Source of the DNA: Lysobacter antibioticus HS124
GTDB lineage: Bacteria; Pseudomonadota; Gammaproteobacteria; Xanthomonadales; Xanthomonadaceae
Length of the DNA: 64,000 nt
Assembly (NCBI RefSeq): GCF_000336385.2
Contig: NZ_HG424481.1
Location: forward strand, 30,852-94,851
Reading direction: 5' to 3'
A model generated the notes under the pieces. That model was not told the DNA's origin. It saw only the letters and a program-made list of their open reading frames with translations, and made no database searches. This document shows positions 8,657-17,482 of this stretch, piece by piece (the first letter of the stretch is position 1; each line of letters begins with the position of its first letter). Made by a program: the position numbers and the translations under genes.

Positions 8657-9106
8657 ATGCTGACCCTGATCCTGATCGCCGTGACCGCCCTGGTGTCGTG
8701 GCAGGCGTTCGAGAAGAAGCGCATCTTCGAGCGGCTGGTGCTGTGGCCGCCGGGGGTGGAGCGTTTCCACCAGTACGATCGGCTGCTGACGCACGGCTTC
8801 GTGCACGCCGATTGGACCCACCTGCTGTTCAACATGATCACGCTGTATTTCTTCGGCGGCGTGATCGAGCAGGTGTTCGCCCAGACCATCGGCCAGGCCG
8901 GATTCGTGCTGTTCTATCTGTCGGCGATAGTGGTGGCGATCCTGCCCAGCTACCTGCGCCATCGCCGCGACAACGGCTACGTCAGCCTGGGCGCGTCCGG
9001 CGCGATCTACGGCGTGTTGTTCATGCTGCTGATGGAACCGCGCATCGGCCTGATCTTCCTGCAGCGTCTGGCCAGCCCGAGCTTGCCGAGCTTCTTCGGC
9101 GGCTGA
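8657..9106 (+). CDS. Rhomboid-family protein, apparently lacking TM4-6 core
   Basis: 149 aa, short for a rhomboid (usually about 200). The N-terminal two thirds is typical: THGFVHADWTHLLFNMITLYFFGG (loop and TM2, quoted in part), a TM3 and the serine motif LGASGA. Directly after GASGA the protein continues IYGVLFMLLMEPRIG, which reads like the end of the last helix and C-terminal tail of relatives. The intervening about 55 residues, including the HSAH-type catalytic histidine, are missing without a frame change. The serine remains but the Ser-His dyad cannot form, so it is probably inactive as a protease. A sequencing or assembly deletion is possible. Confidence 0.8.
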   Translation: MLTLILIAVTALVSWQAFEKKRIFERLVLWPPGVERFHQYDRLLTHGFVHADWTHLLFNMITLYFFGGVIEQVFAQTIGQAGFVLFYLSAIVVAILPSYLRHRRDNGYVSLGASGAIYGVLFMLLMEPRIGLIFLQRLASPSLPSFFGG

Positions 9107-9129
9107 GGGGCTGCGGCCGCGATGGCGGC

Positions 9130-9321
9130 TCAGGCCGCCATCGGGTTGTCGCGGTAGTCGCTCGGGGCTTCGCCGTAAGACGCCATCAGGCCGGCGTAGA
9201 TCTCGGCGTCGAGTGCTTGCAGTTCGCTGGTCTCCAGATCGCCGACATAGGCGAGTTCGTAGAGGCGGTAGACGATCGCCAGGCTGCGGGGATCGCAATG
9301 GAGCGGGGCGACAGGACGCAT
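9130..9321 (-). CDS. Conserved small hypothetical protein
   Basis: 63 aa, acidic, no signal or membrane segment. It has a helical middle (SLAIVYRLYELAYVG) and an acidic second half ending YRDNPMAA. A good ribosome-binding sequence (GAGGAAGG) precedes the ATG at 9321 on the minus strand, which supports a real gene. It converges on the rhomboid gene (23-base gap) and diverges from the histone-like gene. I do not recognise a family. Confidence 0.65.
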   Translation of the reverse strand: MRPVAPLHCDPRSLAIVYRLYELAYVGDLETSELQALDAEIYAGLMASYGEAPSDYRDNPMAA

Positions 9322-9569
9322 ATGAGACCTTCCTCTCGTATTAACCGGAACTCAATCACAAACAAAGCACATTTCGTGCCAGCAAGGACGGGCTTTTTTT
9401 CCCGATTCATGTGACGCGCGAGGTCAAACACGAGCCGGCGGAACGGCGCAGCGTGACGCGACGCGGCGACTCTCACGCCCGCTCACCCGCCTTGAAGGTC
9501 GGCCGTGCTACCACACGGTGACGGCCTGGGGGGCGGCCGTTCAACCAGCAAACTCGACAGGAGCGAGGC

Positions 9570-11078
9570 ATGGCGACCAAGAAGGCCGGCAAATCGGCCA
9601 AGACCACCGCCAGCAAGGCCGTAAAGAAGAGCGCCGGCAAGACCGCGCGCGCGACGGCCAAGAAGGCGAAACCCCAGGGCGCGGCCAAGAAGGCGGCGAC
9701 CAAAAAGAACGCCGTCAAGCCGGTAGCCAAGAAGGCGACGACCAAGAAGGTTGCGGCGAAGAAGGCTGCGACCAAGAAGGCCGTGACCAGGAAGGCCGTG
9801 ACCAGGAAGGCGACGGTCAAGAAGGCGACGGCCAAGAAGCCGGCGGCCAAGCGCGTCGCGGCGAAGAAGACGGCGCGGCCGGCCTCGGTCAAGCAAGCGG
9901 CCTCCAGGAAATCGACGGTCGGCAAGTCGGCGGCGAATAAGGCCGCAGGCAAGAAGCTCGCGACCAAGCGCGGCGCCGCGAAGCAGGTTCTGGCGAAGAA
10001 GCCATCGGCCAGGACACTCGCGACCCAAAAACCCGCGGCCAAGAAAGCAGCGGCCGGAAAGACCGTCGCGCACAAGGCCGCGACCCAAAAGGCGGCCGCC
10101 CGGAAGGCGGCGCCGCAAAAGGCCGCGGCGGTCCAGCGCACGCTCGCCAAGAAAGCGGCCAAGCCGGTCGTCGCAAAGCGTGCCGTCGCGCAGAAGCCGG
10201 CGGCCAAGCCGGCAGTGACCCAGCCCGTCGCCAAGCAAGCCGCGGTCAAGCAAGCCGCGCGCAAGCCGGCCGCGCCCAAGCAGGCGCCCGTCAAGCCGGT
10301 CGCGGCCGCGAAGCCCGCTCGGGCGACGCCGACCCGCAAGCCGGCGCCGATCAAACCCGAACCCGCGATGCCGGCGATTATCCGTCTGCCGGAACCGGCC
10401 GCGCCCGCCAAGGCGGCCAAGCGCGCGCCGACCCGGCCGACGACCGAAGCGAGCGCCCGCTCTGCGCCGGCCGTCGAGGTTCAGGCCGCGGCCGCGCCGG
10501 TCAAGGCCAAGGCGCCGCGCAAGCCGCGCGCGCCCAAGCCGCAGCCCATCGCGGCCGGCACCGCGCCGGCCGCCGCGTCGCTGGTGGCCGGCGCCGAAGC
10601 CGAAGCGAGCGCGCCGACCTTGCAGCCGGCGAGCCATGAGCCGGCCGCCGGCACCGCCGCCGGTTCGCTGATCGCGCAAGGCGCCGCCGAATCGGCCGCG
10701 CCTGTCGAGGGCGAGCAAGACGGCGGCGCGGTGGAAGCCGAGACCGTCGAAGCGCAGGGACGCGAGGACGAGCCGGAGGCGGTGGAGGCTTCGGTCGAAG
10801 CGGACGCCGCCGACGCCGCGCCGGCGCGGATCACCCCCGAGCAGGCCTTGGCCAATACCCGCCACCTGCTCGAGGCCAAGCAGGAGCAGGCGCGCGAGCC
10901 GCAGCCGTGGCAGCAGTTGGATCCGCAGCACGGCCATGTGCCGGCCCCGGGCCCGCAATCGGGCGCCGCCGCCGACAAGGCCAACGAACTGCACGCCGGC
11001 GAAAGCCGCATGCAGGCGATCCAAGGCTCGGTCAGCACCCAGGACCGCCACAACCAGGGCAAGCGCGACAACCGCTGA
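9570..11078 (+). CDS. Histone H1-like Lys/Ala/Pro-rich nucleoid protein
   Basis: 502 aa. Residues 1 to about 300 are low-complexity repeats of KKA, AAKK, TKKA and AVKQA like the C-terminal tail of histone H1 and bacterial AlgP/HctB-type proteins; these bind DNA non-specifically and compact it. Residues about 300-410 become Pro/Ala/Glu-rich and acidic. The last about 85 residues (ITPEQALANTRHLLEAKQEQ onward) are a distinct tail with normal composition. A GACAGGAGCGAGGC leader supplies a ribosome-binding site. Repeat number in such genes often varies between strains. It is transcribed alone, divergent from the 63-aa gene. Confidence 0.85.
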   Translation: MATKKAGKSAKTTASKAVKKSAGKTARATAKKAKPQGAAKKAATKKNAVKPVAKKATTKKVAAKKAATKKAVTRKAVTRKATVKKATAKKPAAKRVAAKKTARPASVKQAASRKSTVGKSAANKAAGKKLATKRGAAKQVLAKKPSARTLATQKPAAKKAAAGKTVAHKAATQKAAARKAAPQKAAAVQRTLAKKAAKPVVAKRAVAQKPAAKPAVTQPVAKQAAVKQAARKPAAPKQAPVKPVAAAKPARATPTRKPAPIKPEPAMPAIIRLPEPAAPAKAAKRAPTRPTTEASARSAPAVEVQAAAAPVKAKAPRKPRAPKPQPIAAGTAPAAASLVAGAEAEASAPTLQPASHEPAAGTAAGSLIAQGAAESAAPVEGEQDGGAVEAETVEAQGREDEPEAVEASVEADAADAAPARITPEQALANTRHLLEAKQEQAREPQPWQQLDPQHGHVPAPGPQSGAAADKANELHAGESRMQAIQGSVSTQDRHNQGKRDNR

Positions 11079-11143
11079 ACGCCGCCAGCCGGAGCCGCCG
11101 TATGCGGCTCCGGCGCCGCCGCCACCGTACGAGGATCCCCGGC

Positions 11144-11419
11144 ATGGCCGTCAACGTTCTCCACGACCCCGCCCAGCGCCGTTTCCAGACCGAAGTCGAA
11201 GGCGTGCTGGCGCTGCTCGACTACCGCCTCGACCAGGGGCACCTGGTCATCGCCCACACCGGCGTGCCCGACGCGATCGGCGGCCGCGGCATCGCCTCGG
11301 ACCTGGTCCGGGCGGCGTTCGACTATGCCCGCCAGGCTGGCCTGAAAGTGAGGCCGGCCTGCTCCTACGCCGCCGCCTGGATTCAGCGCCATCCCGAGTA
11401 CACCGACCTGCTGGGCTGA
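11144..11419 (+). CDS. Small GNAT-like N-acetyltransferase (YjdJ/NATD1 type)
   Basis: 91 aa, the usual size of this minimal acetyltransferase group (PF14542 type). It shows a beta-sheet core, then IGGRGIASDLVRAAFDYAR, the acetyl-CoA binding segment with its G-x-G-x-A loop and helix. The C-terminal HPEYTDLL is typical of the family. Substrates are unknown. It follows the histone-like gene by 65 bases on the same strand, which might suggest a link to Lys-rich protein acetylation, but this is only context. Confidence 0.88.
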   Translation: MAVNVLHDPAQRRFQTEVEGVLALLDYRLDQGHLVIAHTGVPDAIGGRGIASDLVRAAFDYARQAGLKVRPACSYAAAWIQRHPEYTDLLG

Positions 11420-11646
11420 GCGACCGGCCCCGCCGCGGCCGCCCAGCCGCCGCGGCGATCCCGTGCCCCGGGCACCGCGCCCTCGCACCCGGCGCCGGGC
11501 GCGGCGCCCCGAAGCGGCCCTGAGCCGGCCCTGCCGGAACGGCCCGAGGTCCTGCAGATCGCCCCCAGGGGTCGCCAAGCCGGCCCGGCTGTGCCAGCCT
11601 ACGCGCCCTTCGCCCCACCGGCGGCGTCCGTCCCCTGGTCCTTCCC

Positions 11647-12360
11647 ATGCGTCTGAACAAACACATCAGCGACACCGGTTTCTGCTCGCGGCGCGAGGCG
11701 GACAGGCTGATCGCCGAGGGGCGGGTGACGGTCAACGGCCTGCGCGCGCGAGTCGGCGCCGAGGTGGGCGAGGGCGACGAGGTCCGGGTCGATGGCGACG
11801 TGCTGCGCGTCCGCGCCGCGGTCAAGGGCAAACGCCAGCACGTCTATATCGTGCTCAACAAGCCGGTCGGCGTCGTCTGCACCACCGAGTCCGGGGTCAA
11901 GGACAACATCGTCGACTTCGTCGGCCACGAGCGCCGGATCTTCCCCATCGGCCGCCTCGACAAGGACTCCGAAGGCCTGATCCTGCTGACCAGCAACGGC
12001 GACATCGTCAACGAGATCCTGCGCGCCGAGAACAAGCTGGAAAAGGAATACCTGGTCGCGGTCAATCACGAGGTCACCCCGGAGTTCCTGCGCGGCATGA
12101 GCCGCGGCGTACCGGTCCACGGCCAGACCACCCTGCCGTGCAAGACCGGCAAGCTCGGCCGCTTCGGCTTCCGCATCGTCCTGGTCCAGGGGCTCAACCG
12201 GCAGATCCGCCTGATGGCGGCGCACTTCGGTTTCCGGGTCAAGCAGCTGCTGCGCGTGCGCATCGGCAACGTCAAGCTCGGCCACCTCAAGCCGGGCCAG
12301 TGGCGCAACCTCACCGACCCGGAACTGCAGGGCTTGCTGCCGCACCGCAACGAGTGGTGA
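11647..12360 (+). CDS. rluF: 23S rRNA pseudouridine synthase RluF
   Basis: 237 aa. It has an N-terminal S4 RNA-binding domain (MRLNKHISDTGFCSRREADRL) and an RsuA/RluB-type catalytic domain. The catalytic Asp lies in GRLDKDSEGLILLT. C-terminal motifs VQGLNRQIRLM and HFGFRVKQLLRVRIGN match the RluF subgroup (RluF in E. coli modifies U2604 of 23S rRNA). Subgroup assignment rests on these motifs and overall length and is slightly less certain than the superfamily. It stands alone with 227 bases of non-coding DNA upstream. Confidence 0.9.
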   Translation: MRLNKHISDTGFCSRREADRLIAEGRVTVNGLRARVGAEVGEGDEVRVDGDVLRVRAAVKGKRQHVYIVLNKPVGVVCTTESGVKDNIVDFVGHERRIFPIGRLDKDSEGLILLTSNGDIVNEILRAENKLEKEYLVAVNHEVTPEFLRGMSRGVPVHGQTTLPCKTGKLGRFGFRIVLVQGLNRQIRLMAAHFGFRVKQLLRVRIGNVKLGHLKPGQWRNLTDPELQGLLPHRNEW

Positions 12361-12482
12361 ACGAACGGCGCGGCGCGCGCCGGACACCGCTTCGGCGGAC
12401 CGCGATCTAGATGTGGGCGTCACGCCCTGCGCGATAATCTCGCGCGAAACATCCATGGACCGCCGTCGAAAAGGATAGCTGC

Positions 12483-13307
12483 ATGAAGCGCGTCATCGCC
12501 GTTTCCCTGCTTGCCCTGGCCCTGGCGGCCTGCAAGAAAGAAGCCACGCCGCCGGCGCCGGCCGCGGGGACGCCGGCCCCAGGCACATTGCCCGCACCGG
12601 TGGCGACCGACGACGGCCCGGTCGAACTCAAGGAAGTGGTCGAGACCACGCCCGACTACGTGATCGGCATCAGCTACGCCACCCAGGCGGCCAAGTACCC
12701 CGGGCTGGCGCGCGAACTGCGCCGCTATGCCGACGCCGCCCGCAGCGAATTGCTGGAGGCGGCCAAGGGCCGCACCGCCAAGGAGAACCCGTCGCCGTAC
12801 GAACTGTCGCTGACCTTCGACGACGTACTCGACGCGCCGCAGATGATGGCGGTCTCGGCCGACGGCAGCAGTTACACCGGCGGCGCCCATGCCGCGCCGC
12901 TGATCGCGCGCTTCGTCTGGCTGCCGCAGCAGAACAAGCTGCTGACCGCGGCCGAGCTGGTGCCGCAGAAGTCCGGCTGGGACGCGATCTCGCGCTATGT
13001 GCGCGAACAGCTGCATTCGGCGCTGTCGCAGCGCATCGACGCCGACGACCTGGCACCGGCGGTGCGCGCCGAGCAGATCGAGACCGGCGGCCGCATGATC
13101 GACGACGGCACCGCGTCCGACCCGGCCAACTTCGCCATGTTCGAACCGGTCAAGGCCGCCGACGGCAAGCTCGCCGCGCTCAAGTTCGTGTTCGCGCCCT
13201 ACGAGGTCGGCCCGTATTCGGACGGCACCCAGACCGTGGAAGTGCCGGCCGCGGTGCTGCTGCCGCACGTCGCGCCGGCGTACCGGAGTTTGTTCAGCGG
13301 CGGCTGA
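12483..13307 (+). CDS. Lipoprotein with DUF3298/RsiV-type domain
   Basis: 274 aa. A lipoprotein signal ends at LALAAC (Cys17), followed by a Pro/Ala-rich linker to about residue 40. The rest matches the DUF4163-DUF3298 architecture seen in RsiV: early strands (VETTPDYVIGISYATQAAKYPG), then GGAHAAPLIARFVWLPQQN and a C-terminal KFVFAPYEVGPYSDGTQTVEVP. In RsiV this domain binds lysozyme, but many homologues are plain periplasmic lipoproteins with no sigma factor partner, as here. An envelope or ligand-binding role is likely; the specific ligand is unknown. Confidence 0.85.
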   Translation: MKRVIAVSLLALALAACKKEATPPAPAAGTPAPGTLPAPVATDDGPVELKEVVETTPDYVIGISYATQAAKYPGLARELRRYADAARSELLEAAKGRTAKENPSPYELSLTFDDVLDAPQMMAVSADGSSYTGGAHAAPLIARFVWLPQQNKLLTAAELVPQKSGWDAISRYVREQLHSALSQRIDADDLAPAVRAEQIETGGRMIDDGTASDPANFAMFEPVKAADGKLAALKFVFAPYEVGPYSDGTQTVEVPAAVLLPHVAPAYRSLFSGG

Positions 13308-13518
13308 GGCATGGCGCGGCCGCGGCCGGCCGTGCGGATCGCGTTGCGCGAAATCCACACGATTCGGCACATTGCCGCGCCAGGCGTTTGCTAAGGTGCG
13401 GCTCGAACGCGGAACCGGTGCCGGACGGTCGCCGGCGCGTTCGGTTCGCAGGCCGCAGCGCGCCGTCGGGCGCGCCGCGGCGTCGCCGGTTGGTTCGCCG
13501 ATCCTGAGCGAGGTCCGC

Positions 13519-14652
13519 ATGTCCGTTGCGTCGTTGCGCAAGCGAGTGGAGGAATTGCTGGAGCTGGCCGACGTGCGCATCGACGGCGACCGGCCCTGGG
13601 ACCTGCAGGTCGACGACGACGCGTTCTACGCTCGAGTGCTGGCGCAAGGCTCGCTGGGCCTGGGCGAAAGCTACATGGACGGCGCCTGGCGCACCCAGGC
13701 GCTGGACGAGATGCTGGTGCGGCTGATGCGCGCCCACGTCGACGAGCGCGTGCACGGCTGGGCGGCGATGCTCGACGGCTTGCGCGCGCACTTGATCAAC
13801 CTGCAGAGCCACCGCCGCAGCTTCACCATCGGCGAACGTCATTACGACCTCGGCAACGATCTGTATGCGGCCATGCTCGGCCGGCGCCTGGTCTACAGCT
13901 GCGCCTACTGGCGCGACCGCGACGGCGTGCCGCTGGACGATCTGGATGCCGCCCAGGAGGCCAAGCTGGACCTGGTCTGCCGCAAGCTCGGCTTGCGTCC
14001 CGGCATGCGCGTGCTCGACATCGGCAGCGGCTGGGGCGAGGCGCTGAAGTTCGCCGCCGAGCGCTACCTCGTGCGCGGGGTCGGGGTGACGGTGTCGGGC
14101 GAGCAACTCGACTACGCCCGGCAGCGCTGCGCCGGCCTGCCGGTGGAGTTCCGCCTGCAGGACTATCGCGAGCTCAACGAGCCCTTCGACCGGATCTTTT
14201 CGCTGGGCATGTTCGAACACGTCGGGGTCAAGAACTACGAGACCTATTTCGACGTGGCCCGGCGTTGCCTGGACGGCGACGGCCTGTTCCTGTTGCACAC
14301 CATCGGCGGCAACCGCTCGGTCGGCCACAGCGATCCGTGGATCGCCAAGTACATCTTTCCCAATTCGATGCTGCCCTCGGCGCGGCAGATCGCCGAGCAC
14401 GTCGAAGGCCGCTTCGTGATCGAGGACTGGCACAACTTCGGCGCCGACTACGACCGGACCCTGCAGGCCTGGCGTCGCAATGTCGAGGCCGCCTGGGACC
14501 GGCTCGGCCCGCGCTACGACGAGCGCTTCCGGCGCATGTGGCGGTTCTACCTGGCCGCCTCGATGGCGACCTTCCGCAGCCGCCACGCGCAGCTGTGGCA
14601 GTTGGTGTTGTCGCCGGAGGGCGTGCCCGGCGGCTACGTCGCGCCGCGCTGA
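13519..14652 (+). CDS. cfa: Cyclopropane-fatty-acyl-phospholipid synthase
   Basis: 377 aa, close to E. coli Cfa (382). It transfers a methylene group from S-adenosylmethionine to cis double bonds of membrane phospholipids, typically in stationary phase or acid stress. Visible features are the N-terminal lipid-binding domain (DLQVDDDAFYARVLAQGSL), HYDLGNDLY, the SAM-binding VLDIGSGWGEALKFAA, and FEHVGVKNY with the bicarbonate-site region. The in-frame ATG at 13519 is chosen over upstream starts because it matches the family N-terminus. It converges on the permease gene across a region of inverted repeats. Confidence 0.95.
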   Translation: MSVASLRKRVEELLELADVRIDGDRPWDLQVDDDAFYARVLAQGSLGLGESYMDGAWRTQALDEMLVRLMRAHVDERVHGWAAMLDGLRAHLINLQSHRRSFTIGERHYDLGNDLYAAMLGRRLVYSCAYWRDRDGVPLDDLDAAQEAKLDLVCRKLGLRPGMRVLDIGSGWGEALKFAAERYLVRGVGVTVSGEQLDYARQRCAGLPVEFRLQDYRELNEPFDRIFSLGMFEHVGVKNYETYFDVARRCLDGDGLFLLHTIGGNRSVGHSDPWIAKYIFPNSMLPSARQIAEHVEGRFVIEDWHNFGADYDRTLQAWRRNVEAAWDRLGPRYDERFRRMWRFYLAASMATFRSRHAQLWQLVLSPEGVPGGYVAPR

Positions 14653-14657
14653 AACTT

Positions 14658-14735
14658 AGAAACGAGTGAAGAGAAACAAGAAACGAGTGAGCGAACCGGT
14701 CCCGGCTCTTACTCGTTCCTCTCCACTCGTTTCCG
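14658..14735. terminator. Convergent inverted-repeat region between cfa and permease
   Basis: Two copies of GAAACGAGTGA (near 14659 and 14680) face an inverted stretch containing ACTCGTTCC and CACTCGTTTCC (14710-14733). The arms can pair into a long hairpin covering nearly the whole 85-base gap between the two converging stops. There is no clear T-run, so a bidirectional terminator is an inference from position and symmetry. Confidence 0.45.
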
Positions 14736-14737
14736 CG

Positions 14738-16174
14738 TTACTGCTCCTGCGCCAGCTTCGAATGCCGGATGCCGTAGCCGAAATACACCAGCAGGCCCAG
14801 CGAGACCCAGATCAGGAAGATCAGCCAGGTGATCGCGGCCAGTTCGGCCAGCAGCCAGATCGAGAAGGCGATGCCGACGATCGGGATCAGCGGCACCAGC
14901 GGCGTGCGGAACGAGCGCTCCAGGTTGGGCTTGCGCACCCGCAGCACCCACACCGAGGCGCAGATGACGATGAAGGCCGAGAGCACGCCGATGTTGACCA
15001 GCTTGGCGACCTCGCCGATCGGCAGGAAGCCGGCGACCAGGGCGGTGAACACGCCCAGCACGATGGTCGGGCGGTGCGGGGTGCCGTACTTGGGGTGGAT
15101 CTTGGCGAACCAGCCCGGCAGCAGGCCGTCGCGCGACAGCGAGAACCAGATCCGCGCCGCGCCGAGCATGAACGCGAACAGCACGCTGGCGATGCCGACC
15201 ACGGCCGAGAACGCGATCGCCTTGGCGATCCACGGCAGGCCCAGCGCGGCGAAGGCGTCGGAGACCGGCGCGTCGCCGCCGAGGGTCGAGTAGTGGGCGA
15301 TGCCGGTCAGCACCAGCGACACCGCCAAGTACAGCACCATCGACACGCCCAGCGACAGCAGCACCGCGCGCGGCAGGTCGCGCTGCGGGTTCTTGGATTC
15401 CTCGGCCGCGGTGGTCAGGGTGTCGTAGCCGAACACGGCGAAGAACACCACCGCCGCGGCGGTGCCGACGCCCTTCCAGCCGAAGTGGCCGACGCCGTCT
15501 TCGCCGATCACCCGCTCGGGCACGAACGGCACCCAATTGGCGGTGTTGATGTAGAACACGCCGACGCCGATCACCAGCACCACCGCCAGGATCTTGATCG
15601 CCACGATCAGGGTGTTGAAGCGCGCGCCCCATTCGGTGCGGAACACCAGCAGCGCCGAGACGGCCAGGGTGACCGCGGCGGCGATGACGTTGAATACCCG
15701 GCCTTCGCCGGTGCCGATCGCGCCCTGCGCCCAGACCGGCAACTGGATGCCGACGCCTTCGAGCAGGACTTGCACATAGCCCGACCAGCCGATCGCCACC
15801 ACCGCGACGATCAAGGCGTATTCCAGCAACAGGTCCCAGCCGATCAGCCAGGCGGCGAGTTCGCCCAGGGTGGCGTAGCTATAGGTGTAGGCGCTGCCGG
15901 TGACCGGGATCATGCCGGCGAACTCGGCGTAGCACAGCGCCGCGGCGGCGCTGGCGATGCCGGCGATCAGGAAGGCGAGGGCGACCGCGGGGCCGGCGTT
16001 GGTCGCCGCCTCGTGGCCGGCCAGCACGAACACGCCGACGCCGATGATGCCGCCGATGCCGATCGCGGTGAGCTGCCACAGCCCGAGCACGCGGCGGAAG
16101 TCCGAGCGTTTGCCGGCCTCGGCCTGCAGTTGTTCCACCGATTTGTGCCGCAGGACCTTGGCGATCAGGCTCAT
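14738..16174 (-). CDS. APC-superfamily amino acid permease
   Basis: 478 aa with about 12 membrane helices. It opens with the cytoplasmic N-terminus MSLIAKVLRHKSVEQLQAE. Helix 1 holds the substrate-binding GIGGIIGVGVF motif, followed by helix 2 with AGPAVALAFLIAG. It resembles the cationic amino acid transporter (CAT/YfnA) branch, but substrate specificity cannot be fixed by eye. The start at 16174 is preferred because upstream in-frame sequence is Arg-rich. It diverges from the orphan gene at 16302. Confidence 0.92.
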   Translation of the reverse strand: MSLIAKVLRHKSVEQLQAEAGKRSDFRRVLGLWQLTAIGIGGIIGVGVFVLAGHEAATNAGPAVALAFLIAGIASAAAALCYAEFAGMIPVTGSAYTYSYATLGELAAWLIGWDLLLEYALIVAVVAIGWSGYVQVLLEGVGIQLPVWAQGAIGTGEGRVFNVIAAAVTLAVSALLVFRTEWGARFNTLIVAIKILAVVLVIGVGVFYINTANWVPFVPERVIGEDGVGHFGWKGVGTAAAVVFFAVFGYDTLTTAAEESKNPQRDLPRAVLLSLGVSMVLYLAVSLVLTGIAHYSTLGGDAPVSDAFAALGLPWIAKAIAFSAVVGIASVLFAFMLGAARIWFSLSRDGLLPGWFAKIHPKYGTPHRPTIVLGVFTALVAGFLPIGEVAKLVNIGVLSAFIVICASVWVLRVRKPNLERSFRTPLVPLIPIVGIAFSIWLLAELAAITWLIFLIWVSLGLLVYFGYGIRHSKLAQEQ

Positions 16175-16301
16175 CGAACGCGTACTCCGCGAGTTGGACG
16201 CCGCATCATAGCTGCTGCCGCGCCGGACGGTGGCGCACGGTCGCGGCTCACGCGGCCGCGCCCGGGACGTTGTCACGGATATCCATCGCGAGGGGCCGCG
16301 C

Positions 16302-17360
16302 ATGATCCGCTGGAACCGGCAGTTCACCGAGTTGATCCGACGCAGCCGGGCCGGCTACTGGGGCAATTGGGGCCTGGCCATGCACGTGCGCCCGGGGGCG
16401 GTCGGCATCGTCGATCCGGCCAGCGGCGATTTCCAACTGGTGCATCCTTCGTTGCCGCAGGTGCAGATCCGCCACGACCGCATGTCCGGGGCCTGGAAGC
16501 TGCTGTCCGAACACGTCAGCCGCCAGGAGCTTGCGGTCGACGTCAGCGGCGAAGCCGAGACCGGCGCCGGAGTCCGTGCCGAGGGGGGACTGGAAGTGCG
16601 CTGGAGCATGGGGCGGGCCGGCGCGATCGCCTCGGAATTCTCACTGCGCGAGCAGGCGGTGATCGCCGACCTGACCCAGATCCGCAACCAGTTCCGCTGG
16701 CTGGCCGAGCAGGCGGCGCGGGTCGGCTTCGGCCGCAACGGCGCCATCCACCAGGGCTTCGGCGTGGTCACTGCGGCGATCTACGCCAACAGCGGGCTCA
16801 ACGTCGGCTCGCAGAGCGAAAACGCCGAGTTCGCCATCGCCGGCCGCGCCGGCGCGGTGCGCGAGATGCTCGGCGGCGTCGCCGGCAACGGCAGCTACAG
16901 CTCGGTGCGGCGGGTGCGCAACGTCGACCGCCAGGTCTGGCCGGCCCAACCCAACAGCCGCAGCCGCGATGCGGTGCCGATCGCCTACGCCTTCGCCTCG
17001 TTCGACGGCGAACTGCTGATCCCGAACTGGCAGCGCCGGCTCGGCGCGCTGGAGCTGGTGTTCCGCAACGGCGCCGGCGGCACCTACCGGGTCGAGATCG
17101 AGGTCGGCTGGCAGGTCGGCCGGCAGCCGCGCACCGTGCAGCGGGTGGCGGTCAGCGGCGCCATGACCCGCACCGTCGGCAACATCCCGCTGGCGGCGCG
17201 CGATCTGCGGGTGTCGGCGCGTTTCGTCGCCTCCGGCAGCTCGCCGATCGTGCGCGAATGGGCCGATCCGCTGCGTCAGTGGAGCAACGGGCGGCGCCAT
17301 ATCGATCTGGGCGGACGTTGGCCCGGACGGATCTCGTTGCAGGTGCGCGAGGAGGACTAG
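16302..17360 (+). CDS. Orphan 352-aa protein, unknown function
   Basis: 352 aa, no signal peptide, no membrane helix, and no Cys at all. The N-terminal 60 residues include GYWGNWGLAMHVRPGAVG. The middle (about 80-220) is rich in Gly, Ala and Ser with alternating strand-like stretches and a helical segment (IRNQFRWLAEQAARVGFG). The C-terminal about 110 residues look like a beta-sandwich (TYRVEIEVGWQVGRQ, DLRVSARFVASGSSPIV, RRHIDLGGRWPGRISLQ). Codon use is like its neighbours. I cannot assign a family. Cytoplasmic location is inferred from the missing signal. The ATG at 16302 follows a GAGGGG-type ribosome-binding site. Confidence 0.75.
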   Translation: MIRWNRQFTELIRRSRAGYWGNWGLAMHVRPGAVGIVDPASGDFQLVHPSLPQVQIRHDRMSGAWKLLSEHVSRQELAVDVSGEAETGAGVRAEGGLEVRWSMGRAGAIASEFSLREQAVIADLTQIRNQFRWLAEQAARVGFGRNGAIHQGFGVVTAAIYANSGLNVGSQSENAEFAIAGRAGAVREMLGGVAGNGSYSSVRRVRNVDRQVWPAQPNSRSRDAVPIAYAFASFDGELLIPNWQRRLGALELVFRNGAGGTYRVEIEVGWQVGRQPRTVQRVAVSGAMTRTVGNIPLAARDLRVSARFVASGSSPIVREWADPLRQWSNGRRHIDLGGRWPGRISLQVREED

Positions 17361-17482
17361 GCGGCGATCGCCACCGGCGTCCGCAGAGCTGTCATCGATT
17401 TGCGGCATGCTGGACCCGCGGCGCCGTGCGCCGTTGCGGGCCGGGCGTTCGGCTGCGGCCGCCGAACGAGGAAGCGCTACGC

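Noticed and set aside
14666-17482. Long N-terminal extension of the GDPD frame
   Set aside because: The frame is open over 4 kb by GC bias only; it covers the permease gene and the orphan gene in wrong frames. The real start is at 17483.
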